Positions 55,519 through 64,000 of a stretch of 64,000 nucleotides of DNA are shown here, piece by piece; position 1 is the stretch's first letter; each line of letters opens with the position of its first letter. Both the position numbers and the translations under genes were made by a program. The stretch lies in contig NZ_SOMG01000021.1 in NCBI RefSeq assembly GCF_004402045.1, positions 1-64,000 on the forward strand, written 5' to 3'. The stretch is from Lelliottia nimipressuralis. GTDB lineage: Bacteria; Pseudomonadota; Gammaproteobacteria; Enterobacterales; Enterobacteriaceae. The notes under the pieces are model-generated. The model searched no databases and was not told the DNA's origin. It saw nothing but the letters and a program-made list of their open reading frames with translations.

Positions 55519-56228
55519 TACGCATACTCCCACTCTCTGTTGACCAGAATGGTCGAGAAATAGGGTAACGGCTGGTCATCAGCAACCTCGTCCAGATGCC
55601 GCCAGCACTGCTCGCCGGGGAGCGTGGCCTCTGACATCATCAGCGCGCAGTTCAGCAGCCCGGCCTGCGTCAGCAGCGCTTTGATGCGCGCAAACCGGCC
55701 ATAGACCTTCATCAGCACCAGGCTGTCATGTTGCTGCAGCGCCTGCGCAATCTCCGCTTCCGGCGCGGTACAGGCGATCACCGCCAGCGACTGCTGTTCC
55801 ATCGCCAGCGGCGTTTTTGACCGCGCGGCAATCGCGGCAAACGACGTCACGCCGGGCACAATTTCCAGCCAGTCCGGGCTGCCGATGCGCTGAAGTAAGA
55901 ACACCCAGGTGCTGAACAGCATGGCGTCGCCCAGGGTGATAAAACCAACCTGTTTTCCGTCGTTCACCTCCCTTACTAACGCATCGGCCACCGCATCCCA
56001 CACCGCCTCCTTTTCAGCGCTGTCGGCGCTCATGGGAAAGTGGCAGCAGCGGATTTCGGTCTGTTCGCCGATAAACGTCCGGACGATAGAAAGCGCCAGG
56101 CTATCACCGCCTTTGCGGCCCGCCGGGGCGTAGAGAATATCCAGCGAACCGAGGATCCGTGAGGCGCGCACGGTGATAAGGTCCGGCGCGCCCGGCCCGG
56201 TACTCAGGGCGTACAGTTTGCCGCTCAT
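55518..56228 (-). CDS. cbiL: CbiL, precorrin-2 / cobalt-factor-2 C20-methyltransferase
   Basis: Encodes 236 residues of the tetrapyrrole methylase family; GTGPGAPDL-type loop (STGPGAPDLITV) near residue 10, and GDAMLFSTW. It methylates C20 with SAM. Its ATG overlaps the cbiK stop by 4 bases. Confidence 0.95.
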   Translation of the reverse strand: MSGKLYALSTGPGAPDLITVRASRILGSLDILYAPAGRKGGDSLALSIVRTFIGEQTEIRCCHFPMSADSAEKEAVWDAVADALVREVNDGKQVGFITLGDAMLFSTWVFLLQRIGSPDWLEIVPGVTSFAAIAARSKTPLAMEQQSLAVIACTAPEAEIAQALQQHDSLVLMKVYGRFARIKALLTQAGLLNCALMMSEATLPGEQCWRHLDEVADDQPLPYFSTILVNREWEYA

Positions 56229-57019
56229 GCTGCCTCCTCCATCGCCATGTCCAACGCCTGCTGTAAATGGGCGACGAACATCGCGCGCACCGCCGGGTTT
56301 TCCCCCAGTCCGCTCAGCCACGGCGTTGCCGGGATCCCGGCTGCGTTAAACAATGTCTTCCAGGAGTCCTCGTCGTCAGAGGCCATATCATTGATGGCGT
56401 GATCGCCGGCCACCAGCATCAGCGGCATCAGATGCACGGCGGTAACGCCTTCTTTACCGAGGCTCTCAATCAGGATGTCGACTTCCGGGTAGCTCTCCAC
56501 CGCGCCGACGCGGGCCGGAAAGCCCTGCGCCATCATCATGTGGTCGAGGCAGGCATAGGCCGCAAAGGCGTGATGGCTGGCGCCGTGGCCCATAAACACC
56601 ACTTTTTCCGTTGCCCCAAGCGTCGGCATCTGCTGTTGCAACGCGCGCATCAGCTGCGCGTAATCGTCGTGGCTGCTCAGCAGCGGTACCCCCAGAGTCA
56701 GGCGGGTAAACAGCGGGCGCAGGCTCTGCACTTCACGGACGATTTTCTCGTACTCATCGCCGTTGATGATGTGCAGAGACTGAATCGCCACGTCCTGATA
56801 TCCCTGAGCCGCAAGCTTTTTCAGCGCCTGCAGCGGCGTATCGATCTCAATGCCGTCACGCTGTTTGAGCTTGCGAATAATCATCCCGGAGGTGAATGCC
56901 CGAAACAGCTCGCGGTCAGGGCAGCTTTCCGCCAGCGCACGCTCGCAGGCCACAATGTTCTTCTCGCAGGTATCGTGGTAGCTGGTACCAAAGCTGACCA
57001 CCAGAAGTGCCTTCTTCAT
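56225..57019 (-). CDS. cbiK: CbiK, anaerobic sirohydrochlorin cobaltochelatase
   Basis: Encodes 264 residues of the class-II chelatase fold. The metal-binding His residues lie in VFMGHGASHHAF and in the HLMPLMLVAGDH segment. It inserts Co2+ early, the mark of the anaerobic pathway. No signal peptide is seen. Confidence 0.95.
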   Translation of the reverse strand: MKKALLVVSFGTSYHDTCEKNIVACERALAESCPDRELFRAFTSGMIIRKLKQRDGIEIDTPLQALKKLAAQGYQDVAIQSLHIINGDEYEKIVREVQSLRPLFTRLTLGVPLLSSHDDYAQLMRALQQQMPTLGATEKVVFMGHGASHHAFAAYACLDHMMMAQGFPARVGAVESYPEVDILIESLGKEGVTAVHLMPLMLVAGDHAINDMASDDEDSWKTLFNAAGIPATPWLSGLGENPAVRAMFVAHLQQALDMAMEEAA

Positions 57020-57029
57020 CTCTAACTCC

Positions 57030-57815
57030 TTAAGCAGCGGCCAGCCAGCGGGCTAAACGCCCGGCGAATGCGGCCTGACTTTCCAGTAACTCCTCTCCCG
57101 TCACCAGCGGCGCCGGGCGTGTAATCACAATGCAGGGGATGCCCGCATCCAGACAGGGTTGAACCTTTTCCCGATAACCGCCTTCCGCACCGGACGCTTT
57201 GGTTATCATCACGTCAGCCCTGCACTGGCGATAAAACGCCGCGTTAAACTCAGCGCTGAATGGCCCGCACATAGCGAAGATCTCGGTAACGCCAAAGCCA
57301 AGCCCGGCGCATTGCTCAAGGACCTCCGGCACCGGCAGCACCCGAGCCAGCAGCGTTTTCTCCGGCAGCCCGGCGCGCCAGCGCGCCAGATCTTTACTGC
57401 CGGTGGTCAGCAGCACGCGTTCACCCAGCCGCCGCGCGATGTCGCAGGCCTCGTCAATTCCCGGCACGCTGTAAAGCAGCGGATGCGTCAGCTCGCTGAG
57501 CTGTTCGGGGCGCTGATAGCGGCTAAGCAGCACGCCCACCGTTTCACAGGCCGTCAGGATGTTGCGGCTGACCACCTCAGCGTAGGGATGCGAAGCGTCA
57601 ATCACCCAGCGGGTCCTGTTTTTTGCAAGCCAGTCAACCATCTGCTGCGGCTCCAGGCGGCCACAGCGCACCCGGCCGTTAATGTCGCCCGCCAGCCGCT
57701 CCCCGGTGGGCGTCGCCACCGACAGGGTATAGGCCACGCCGGCCGCATCAAGCTGTTGGCAGATCGCGCGGGCATCGCTGGTGCCGCCCATGACCAGCAC
57801 GTCGCCATAGTTCAC
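57030..57815 (-). CDS. cbiJ: CbiJ, cobalt-precorrin-6A reductase
   Basis: Encodes 261 residues. The nucleotide-binding start VMGGTSDARAICQQL and the VIDASHPYAEVVS block are typical of CobK/CbiJ. It reduces the macrocycle with NAD(P)H. Overlaps cbiH by 4 bases. Confidence 0.95.
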   Translation of the reverse strand: MNYGDVLVMGGTSDARAICQQLDAAGVAYTLSVATPTGERLAGDINGRVRCGRLEPQQMVDWLAKNRTRWVIDASHPYAEVVSRNILTACETVGVLLSRYQRPEQLSELTHPLLYSVPGIDEACDIARRLGERVLLTTGSKDLARWRAGLPEKTLLARVLPVPEVLEQCAGLGFGVTEIFAMCGPFSAEFNAAFYRQCRADVMITKASGAEGGYREKVQPCLDAGIPCIVITRPAPLVTGEELLESQAAFAGRLARWLAAA

Positions 57816-58537
57816 AGCACATAGCCCCGCGGAGTGATCATCAGCTCCTCCTGAACATAGGTGGCTTTATTTCCGACAATCACCAGGCTTGTCATATCGA
57901 CCGGTTCAAAGTCCATGTCGCCCAGCGTGGTCAGCCACTTCTCCTGCTTTTTACGCCCGGCAGACTTCACTACCCCTACCGGCGTTTGCGGACTTTTGCT
58001 GGCGGACAGCAGCTCGAACGCGCGCGCCAGATGGCCCTCGCGACCCCGGCTGCGCGGGTTATAGAAACAGATGACAAAGTCCGCTTCTCCCGCAGCAACA
58101 ATGCGTTTTTCGATGACCGGCCACGGCGTCAGCAGATCGCTCAGGCTGATGTGGCAAAAATCGTGCATCAGCGGCGCGCCAAGCAGAGACGCGGCGGCGA
58201 TACTGGCCGTCATCCCGGGGATAAGGCGAACCTCAACGTCCAGCTTCTGTTTGCTGACCAACTCCAGCACCAGCCCCGCCATCCCATAAATACCGGCGTC
58301 GCCGCTGCTGATAAGCGCGACGTTATGCCCGGCCTGCGCCAGTTCGATCGCCGCCTGACAGCGCTCAATCTCTTTGCACATACCGGTTTTGATCACCTGT
58401 TTGTCGCCGGTGAAGGCCTTCACCAGATGGGTATAGGTTTTATAGCCAACGATGATTTCTGCCGCCTGCAGCGCGTCTACGGCTTCCATGGTCATCATGG
58501 CCTGCGAGCCCGGGCCGATTCCAATTACGGTTAACAT
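57812..58537 (-). CDS. cbiH: CbiH, cobalt-factor III / precorrin-3B C17-methyltransferase
   Basis: Encodes 241 residues of the tetrapyrrole methylase family: [11 protein letters not shown] at the start, SSGDAGIYGMAGLVLE. It methylates C17 and drives ring contraction. ATG overlaps the cbiG stop (ATGA), so the longer upstream frame is not used. Confidence 0.95.
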   Translation of the reverse strand: MLTVIGIGPGSQAMMTMEAVDALQAAEIIVGYKTYTHLVKAFTGDKQVIKTGMCKEIERCQAAIELAQAGHNVALISSGDAGIYGMAGLVLELVSKQKLDVEVRLIPGMTASIAAASLLGAPLMHDFCHISLSDLLTPWPVIEKRIVAAGEADFVICFYNPRSRGREGHLARAFELLSASKSPQTPVGVVKSAGRKKQEKWLTTLGDMDFEPVDMTSLVIVGNKATYVQEELMITPRGYVL

Positions 58538-59592
58538 CAGTGTGAAACTCCCAAAGTGATAGTGACGCCCTGTTCGCGCAGGGTTTCTCCTCGTAGTTGC
58601 CCATGGCTCAGCAGCCACGCTGCCGGACCCGAGACGCTCCCCACCCCAACCGTCTGGCGTACAAACGGTGAAGCCGGAAAGCGATGTTCGTGCTCACGCA
58701 GCGCGTCAGCGGTAAAGGTTTCAAACGGTACACGCCAGCAGGCGGCAAGCTGAAGCAGGCCCGCTTCGTCTTTTTTAAGGGAGACGCTGCCAATCGCTTT
58801 TAGGGCCAGCGGGTCGAACTGCTGCGCCTCAAGCTGACGCGTCAGCAGCGTCGCCAGCAGCGGAAACGGCGTGTCGCGTCGACAGCCGATGCCCGCCACG
58901 ACCCGCTGAGGGACCAGCTTCCAGTGCGGCAACGGCAGTTCCGGCAGCGTGTTGCGCAGCGTGATACACACCAGCGCATCCAGTTCCGGGAGGTGCTGCA
59001 GGTCGTTCACGGTGATAAACCCGCGCCTGTCGCACTGACTGACGTCGTCATCGAGTTCCGCATCCCACCACAGCCCTACCCGCTGATGGCTCACCAGCAT
59101 CTGGTTGACGATTTTTACCGTCGTTCGGAAATCGCTCATTCGGGCGTTCAGCTGGAAGGCAAGGGTATCCAGCGCAGCCATCTCGTTGACGTCCGTGGCG
59201 GTGGTAATCACCGGGTCCGCCCCCAGCATTTCCGCCAGGTAGCGGGTCAGCGCATTCGCCCCGCCAGCATGGCCGGAAAGCAGGCTAATCACGTGCTGCC
59301 CGCGCTCATCGATCACCACCACCGCCGGGTCGCTCAGTTTGTCGTGGATGAGAGGCGCCAGGACGCGTACCGCAATGCCGGTTGCGCCGATAAAAACCAG
59401 CGCCGGGTAGTGCGTGAACGCCTCGCGAACCGCCGGGGCAAAACCGCCGTCGAAGGAGACAAAGCCCTCTTCCTGCAAGCGCTCGCTGGTGAAGCATGTT
59501 ACCGGCAGCATCGCCGCCAGGCGTTTCGCCAGCCGCACGCCGCCCGGCGTCAGGCAAAACAGTGCGATGGACTCAGGCTTTACGGTATTCAT
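58537..59592 (-). CDS. cbiG: CbiG, cobalt-precorrin-5A hydrolase
   Basis: Encodes 351 residues. An N-terminal domain with [18 protein letters not shown] and a C-terminal domain with [12 protein letters not shown] are diagnostic. It opens the delta-lactone and releases the C2 unit. Its start lies 20 bases inside the end of cbiF. Confidence 0.95.
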   Translation of the reverse strand: MNTVKPESIALFCLTPGGVRLAKRLAAMLPVTCFTSERLQEEGFVSFDGGFAPAVREAFTHYPALVFIGATGIAVRVLAPLIHDKLSDPAVVVIDERGQHVISLLSGHAGGANALTRYLAEMLGADPVITTATDVNEMAALDTLAFQLNARMSDFRTTVKIVNQMLVSHQRVGLWWDAELDDDVSQCDRRGFITVNDLQHLPELDALVCITLRNTLPELPLPHWKLVPQRVVAGIGCRRDTPFPLLATLLTRQLEAQQFDPLALKAIGSVSLKKDEAGLLQLAACWRVPFETFTADALREHEHRFPASPFVRQTVGVGSVSGPAAWLLSHGQLRGETLREQGVTITLGVSH

Positions 59593-60346
59593 GGCTAAAA
59601 TCCGCGGCATAGAGTTTTGAGTAGTGATACTCCTCGCCCAGGAATTTCCCGACCAGAATGAGCGCCGTTTTGCGGATCCCCGCCTCGCGTACTTTGTCGG
59701 CGATGTCCGCCAGCGTGCCGCGTACGGTCTGGCTTTCCGGCCAGGTCGCTTTATAAATGACGGCAACGGGCGTGGTGGCCGGATAACCGCCCTCAATCAG
59801 ACGTTCCGCCACCCGGTGAATACGCTGGACCGAGAGATAAATCGCCATTGAGGTCTGATGGCTGGCAAATGACTCCAGCTGTTCACGCGCCGGCACCGGC
59901 GTACGGCCTTCGAGGCGGGTAATAATCAGGCTCTGTGAGACTTCAGGCACGGTGTATTCCACCCCAAGCTCCGCCGCGGCGCCGAGGAAGGCGCTGACGC
60001 CAGGCACCACCTTCCAGGCGATGCCGCGTTTGGTCAGCTCTTCACCCTGCTCCCGGACGGAGCCGTAGAGGGAGACATCACCGGTCTGTAAACGCACCAC
60101 CGTTTTTCCGGCCTTCACGCCCGCCGCCATCAGGTCGATTATCTGTTCTAAATGGAGTTCCGCGCTGTCGTGGCATTCGGCTCCTTGCGGGCAATAGGCC
60201 AACAGTTCGGTATTGATAAGCGAACCGGCATAGATAACCACCTGCGCCTGCTGCAGCAGCCGGTAGCCCTTGAGCGTGATGAGTTCACGGTCACCGGGAC
60301 CTGCACCGACAAACCACACGCAACGGGAATCAAACGTCTCAGACAT
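59573..60346 (-). CDS. cbiF: CbiF, cobalt-precorrin-4 C11-methyltransferase
   Basis: Encodes 257 residues of the tetrapyrrole methylase family, with [15 protein letters not shown] at the start and QTGDVSLYG in the SAM loop. It methylates C11. ATG overlaps the end of cbiT by 8 bases. Confidence 0.95.
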   Translation of the reverse strand: MSETFDSRCVWFVGAGPGDRELITLKGYRLLQQAQVVIYAGSLINTELLAYCPQGAECHDSAELHLEQIIDLMAAGVKAGKTVVRLQTGDVSLYGSVREQGEELTKRGIAWKVVPGVSAFLGAAAELGVEYTVPEVSQSLIITRLEGRTPVPAREQLESFASHQTSMAIYLSVQRIHRVAERLIEGGYPATTPVAVIYKATWPESQTVRGTLADIADKVREAGIRKTALILVGKFLGEEYHYSKLYAADFSHEYRKA

Positions 60347-60908
60347 GGTGTTCTTCCTTCTGACAGGCGATAACAAAAACGGGATTATTTGGTTTGAAAT
60401 AGTGCCCGCTGCCGAGCGGGGCCAGCGCGGAGACCTGCATTTGCAGGCAATCAATGTCCTGAACGCCGATCTGCTGCAAATGGGCCAGCGCGGTATGGAG
60501 GTTTTCCATCAGGATAAACGTCATGACCAGACGTCCGCCTGGATGTAACTGGCGCAGGGACCAGTCAATAAGCGATGTCAGATGGCCGCCGCTGCCGCCC
60601 ATAAATACCGCATCGGCCTTATCCGCCACCGGTAGCGGCGCAACGCCGGGCAAAATAGCGATATTGCGACAGGCAAAATGCTGTCGATTTTCCGCAAGCA
60701 GCTGCAGGGCCGCAGGGTTACGCTCAATGGCCGTCACGCGCAGCGAGGGAAACAGTAGCGCCGCCTCTATCGACACGCTCCCTGTTCCCGCGCCTACATC
60801 AATCAGGTGGCTGGCGCGGTGCAGCTCGAGCTTAGTGAGGGCCAGCGCGCGTACCGCCTCTTTGGTCATCGGCACCGTTTCGCCGCGCAGAAACAGTTCA
60901 TCTTTCAT
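60339..60908 (-). CDS. cbiT: CbiT, cobalt-precorrin-6B C15-methyltransferase / decarboxylase
   Basis: Encodes 189 residues of a Rossmann SAM methyltransferase: [17 protein letters not shown] is motif I. It methylates C15 and decarboxylates C12. Its partner CbiE is encoded just upstream with an 11-base overlap; in aerobic bacteria the two are fused as CobL. Confidence 0.95.
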   Translation of the reverse strand: MKDELFLRGETVPMTKEAVRALALTKLELHRASHLIDVGAGTGSVSIEAALLFPSLRVTAIERNPAALQLLAENRQHFACRNIAILPGVAPLPVADKADAVFMGGSGGHLTSLIDWSLRQLHPGGRLVMTFILMENLHTALAHLQQIGVQDIDCLQMQVSALAPLGSGHYFKPNNPVFVIACQKEEHHV

Positions 60909-61503
60909 CGAGGATCACCACCGCATTCATTTCATAGTCGGCACTGACCGCACTGACGGGCAGCCAGTGGATCCGTTCGTTTTCCATTGCCAGGTTTTCA
61001 CCAATCACCATCCAGCGATGGCCCTTACCGCGTGCCACCAGCTGCGCGGCAATCTCTTTCGGCCCGCACTGGCTGTCGGTGACCATCGCCACTTTGCGAT
61101 GCCGTGCCAGCTCATCAACGTTTACGCTGCGGCCGTGGCTGCTGGTGAGCCACATCTCATTCATATCAATGCCCGCCTGCGCGCACAGGTACTGCACCGC
61201 GCTGATACCGGGAATAATGCGTACGCGCGCAATGCCGAAATGCGCCACCATCCGCGACCCAATGCCGTAAAAGAGCGGATCGCCGGAGGCGACAATCACC
61301 ACCTTTTTCTCCTGACGCGCCTCAACCCAGGCCAGCAGCTCCGGAATGTTGGCTCCCAGGACAAACGTCTCGCCGCAAAACGCCGGAAACTGCAGCAGAT
61401 GGCGTTTTCCGCCGACCAGCGCATCGGCGCGATCGATGGCTTCACGCGCAGCGGGCGTCATCAGGTGCAATCCCGCAGGCCCCATTCCCACGACCGTTAA
61501 CAT
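60898..61503 (-). CDS. cbiE: CbiE, cobalt-precorrin-7 C5-methyltransferase
   Basis: Encodes 201 residues of the tetrapyrrole methylase family: [15 protein letters not shown] and [12 protein letters not shown]. It methylates C5. It overlaps cbiD by 7 bases and cbiT by 11. Confidence 0.95.
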   Translation of the reverse strand: MLTVVGMGPAGLHLMTPAAREAIDRADALVGGKRHLLQFPAFCGETFVLGANIPELLAWVEARQEKKVVIVASGDPLFYGIGSRMVAHFGIARVRIIPGISAVQYLCAQAGIDMNEMWLTSSHGRSVNVDELARHRKVAMVTDSQCGPKEIAAQLVARGKGHRWMVIGENLAMENERIHWLPVSAVSADYEMNAVVILDER

Positions 61504-62636
61504 TGCAGCTCCCGGGCTATCGCCTCGACCGGGCGGTTGCTGCCCAGCACCTGGTTATCAAAAGAAAACATAATGGCGTCACAGGTCGGCGGATTTTTGG
61601 TAAAGCGCAGCATCTGCATTACGCGCAGGCAGATCCGTTCGGCGAGGTGGCTGTAAATAGGCTGAAAACCGTAGGTTTCGATATGCTCCATCGCCGCTTC
61701 GGTGGTATCGCACTCGCTGACAACGGTGAGTAATTCCAGCGGCGCGCCGAGCAGCGCCAGATGTGCCACCAGCGTTTCCATGCGCGCATCGGCGATATGG
61801 CTGTGGGTGTGGAAAATCCCGGCGGCAATTTTGATGAGTTTGCCAGGATGGCCGACCAGCACTATCTGGCGAAACCCCAACCGCACCGCCTCTTCGATCA
61901 TGTAGCCGACAAAGTTGCTCATGGTGACCACGACATCTTCATCGATGCCCATCTGCTCGCGCACAAAGCGCTCGCCATGATTACCCGGCACCAGCACAAC
62001 CCGCTCCAGCCCGGCCGCGCGTTTAATCTCCAGCTCCAGAGAAAGCGAGCGTTTCCAGCTCTCCTCTGACATCGGTGTGACAATGCCGGTGGTGCCGATG
62101 ATCGAAATACCGCCGAGGATGCCGAGGCGTGAGTTGTAGGTTTTCTGCGCCCGTTCTTCGCCTTCAGGCGCAAAGATTTCAATGTTGGCCCCGCGCGTCG
62201 GGCCAATCGCCTCACGCACTGCGGATTCAATGGTGTGACGCGGCGTGCGGTTGATCGCCGCGCTGCCGATGGGCAGGCCAATGCCTTTGCGCGTCACGGT
62301 CCCCACGCCTTCGCCGCCCGCCAGCGTAATCTCGCCGCTGTCGTTGAGCGTCACGCGGGCGAAAATCAGCATGCCGTGCGTGGCGTCAACGTCATCTCCG
62401 CCGTCTTTGCGGATGGCCGCAATCGCCTGCTGCCCTTCAATGTGCGGCGACTCCACGTTCAGGCACAGCGTGACGCCGGAGGGCGTCACAATGGAGACCT
62501 GATGAATGAGGTGCTGGCGCAGCACCATCAGTGCGGCGACTTTCGCTGCCGCGGTCGCACAGGAACCGGTGGTGTAGCCTTTACGTAATGCCTTCCCGTT
62601 ATGCCATACCGGGGCATCGAAGGTTGAATCACTCAT
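61497..62636 (-). CDS. cbiD: CbiD, cobalt-precorrin-5B C1-methyltransferase
   Basis: Encodes 379 residues. [17 protein letters not shown] near residue 20 and the [14 protein letters not shown] block define the family. It methylates C1 with SAM. Overlaps cbiC by 4 bases. Confidence 0.95.
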   Translation of the reverse strand: MSDSTFDAPVWHNGKALRKGYTTGSCATAAAKVAALMVLRQHLIHQVSIVTPSGVTLCLNVESPHIEGQQAIAAIRKDGGDDVDATHGMLIFARVTLNDSGEITLAGGEGVGTVTRKGIGLPIGSAAINRTPRHTIESAVREAIGPTRGANIEIFAPEGEERAQKTYNSRLGILGGISIIGTTGIVTPMSEESWKRSLSLELEIKRAAGLERVVLVPGNHGERFVREQMGIDEDVVVTMSNFVGYMIEEAVRLGFRQIVLVGHPGKLIKIAAGIFHTHSHIADARMETLVAHLALLGAPLELLTVVSECDTTEAAMEHIETYGFQPIYSHLAERICLRVMQMLRFTKNPPTCDAIMFSFDNQVLGSNRPVEAIARELQC

Positions 62637-63265
62637 CGCGCCCCCTGCAGGTAATAAAGCATGGCGTTCACGATCGCCGCCGCCACATTGCTGCCGCCTT
62701 TGCGCCCAAGCGCCGCAATAGCGGGCAAATTGCTGTGCGTCAGCGCCTCTTTCGATTCCGCCGCCCCCACAAACCCCACCGGTACCCCCACCACGCCGCT
62801 GACGGCAACATCATGCTCAAGCAGGCGAAACAGCGCCGTTGGCGCATTGCCAAAGACGAAGACCTTCTCGCTCTCTTCCGTCACCGCGATATCCACTGCC
62901 GCCATCGAGCGGGTGATTCCCTGTGCTTTTGCCTGCGCCACCACCCGCGGGTCGCTGATATAGCAGCGACATTCACCCCCGAATGTGGCGAGCAGCGTTT
63001 TGTTGATCCCGGAGAGCGCCATCGTGGTATCGGTATAGATAACGGACGGGCGACGGAGCGCCGCGCAAAGCTGCTCCAGCGCGTCATCTGAAAACCAGAG
63101 AATATCCAGCCAGTCAAAATCTGCGGTGGTATGGATCACCCGCTTGACGATCGCCTCATGCAGCGGGCTGGCGAACCGGTATTCCGGCCGCGTTTCGCGA
63201 ATTATCTCGCCAATGATGTCGAAACTTTTGGCTTCAATCGCCTGGGGTTGCTGGATGTATTGCAT
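62633..63265 (-). CDS. cbiC: CbiC, cobalt-precorrin-8X methylmutase
   Basis: Encodes 210 residues. [13 protein letters not shown] carries the catalytic His that assists the 1,5-methyl shift; [15 protein letters not shown] is near the end. It makes cobyrinic acid. 12 bases separate it from cbiB. Confidence 0.95.
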   Translation of the reverse strand: MQYIQQPQAIEAKSFDIIGEIIRETRPEYRFASPLHEAIVKRVIHTTADFDWLDILWFSDDALEQLCAALRRPSVIYTDTTMALSGINKTLLATFGGECRCYISDPRVVAQAKAQGITRSMAAVDIAVTEESEKVFVFGNAPTALFRLLEHDVAVSGVVGVPVGFVGAAESKEALTHSNLPAIAALGRKGGSNVAAAIVNAMLYYLQGAR

Positions 63266-63277
63266 AGTCTCTTGTCC

Positions 63278-64000
63278 TCAGGCCACGCCAGCCATCAGCC
63301 AGCGTGCTGCGATAAACAGCGCCAGCGCCAGGATGGAGGAAACCCACATCAGTCGAATCGTTCGGGAAATGTCGTCTACCGCAATCGGGCGCAGCGCGTC
63401 GCCAATCCACGGCTTTTCCACGCGCTGGCCAAAATAGGTGTTGGGTCCACCAAGCCGGATGCCCAGCGCACCGGCAACCGTCGCTTCAGCCCACGCGCAG
63501 TTGGGGCTGCTGTGGTTGTAGCGGTCGCGCCAGCCGACGCGCAGCGCGCGGGAGGGATTGTCACGGCATAGCCACGCCGCAATGCTCAGCAAGAGCCAGC
63601 TCAGGCGCGCGGGGATGGCGTTCGCCACGTCATCCATACGGGCGCTGACCATGCCGATCGCGCGGTATTTTTCGTGCTTGTAGCCCACCATTGAATCGAG
63701 GGTATTCACCGCTTTATAGGCCATCGCCAGCGGCGCACCGCCCAGCAGGAGGAAGAACAGCGGGGCGATAACGCCGTCAACCGTGTTCTCCGCGACGGTC
63801 TCCACCACCGCCCGGTTGATCTGTTCCGGCTGAAGCTGAGACGTATCGCGCCCCACTATCCATGAGAGTTTTTCGCGGCTTTCATTAAGGTCGCCCGCTC
63901 GCAGAGGGCGTTCAACGTCCCGTGCGGCGTTTGCCAGACAGCGCCCGGCCAGCACGGTAAACGTCATCCACACCTCAATTGCCCAACCCAGCCAGGGATG
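63278..64000 (-). CDS. cbiB: CbiB, adenosylcobinamide-phosphate synthase (5' end outside window)
   Basis: At least 240 codons are in the window; the frame is open to the right edge (HPWLGWAIEVWMTF at the border) so the internal Met at 63973 is not the true start. Blocks: SWIVGRDTSQL, ETVAENTVDGVIAPLFF and GWRDRYNHSSPNCAWAEA. It is a membrane enzyme that attaches aminopropanol (phosphate) to cobyric acid. cbiA probably lies just outside. Confidence 0.93.
   Translation of the reverse strand, partial: HPWLGWAIEVWMTFTVLAGRCLANAARDVERPLRAGDLNESREKLSWIVGRDTSQLQPEQINRAVVETVAENTVDGVIAPLFFLLLGGAPLAMAYKAVNTLDSMVGYKHEKYRAIGMVSARMDDVANAIPARLSWLLLSIAAWLCRDNPSRALRVGWRDRYNHSSPNCAWAEATVAGALGIRLGGPNTYFGQRVEKPWIGDALRPIAVDDISRTIRLMWVSSILALALFIAARWLMAGVA

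Overview
The window is chromosomal DNA of an enterobacterium, most like the Enterobacter/Lelliottia/Klebsiella group. Its left third repeats the E. coli order phoH - efeBOU - putP - putA - rutR - rutABCDEFG - ymdF - wrbA - yccJ - agp. PutA and PhoH have the E. coli lengths, there is a textbook 127-bp ERIC element, and REP/BIME palindromes of enteric type fill many gaps. The right two thirds, hpx purine degradation plus cbi/cob cobalamin synthesis, are accessory to E. coli but typical of Klebsiella-like genomes. The first ~110 bases are C, G and T homopolymer runs and look like a low-quality contig end.

Layout. 0.1-8.3 kb: phoH behind a Pho box, the ferrous/heme iron system efeUOB behind a Fur box, an inserted CNT nucleoside transporter, a DUF3574 lipoprotein and putP. 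8.3-12.7 kb: put control region with five GTTGCA boxes, then trifunctional putA. 12.8-19.5 kb: a small DUF1311 protein, rutR, and the uracil-degrading rutABCDEFG operon behind a sigma-54 promoter and a RutR operator. 19.5-23.2 kb: EamA exporter, ymdF (too short for routine ORF calling), wrbA-yccJ, agp. 23.3-26.4 kb: two HxlR-regulator/short-chain-dehydrogenase pairs with visible operator repeats, and a DedA protein. 26.6-28.0 kb: an ERIC element abutting a probable M-box (ykoK-type Mg2+) riboswitch ahead of a CBS-MgtE transporter.

28.0-47.8 kb is a near-complete purine-to-oxalate/ammonia pathway: HpxDE (hypoxanthine to urate), HpxO, HpxT, HpxQ (urate to S-allantoin), HpxA (allantoin racemase), HpxB (allantoinase), HpxK (allantoate), HpxJ (ureidoglycine transamination), HpxWXYZ (oxalurate and oxamate), GuaD, the permease HpxC and a polar-amino-acid-type ABC transporter. 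The regulators are HpxS (GntR) and an RpiR protein. Reading the intergenic DNA, I find sigma-54 (-24/-12) promoter matches in front of almost every hpx transcription unit, and tandem NtrC-like sites upstream of the ABC-hpxJK operon. This suggests the region is wired directly to nitrogen limitation, as rut is.

47.8-48.5 kb is a scar holding C-terminal remnants of a GH88 hydrolase and an AraC regulator pointing away from each other, as left by one deletion over a divergent pair. 48.5-64 kb is the anaerobic cobalamin operon on the minus strand (cbiB-C-D-E-T-F-G-H-J-K-L-M-N-Q-O-P-cobU-S-C-T), tightly overlapping throughout; cbiB runs off the right edge.
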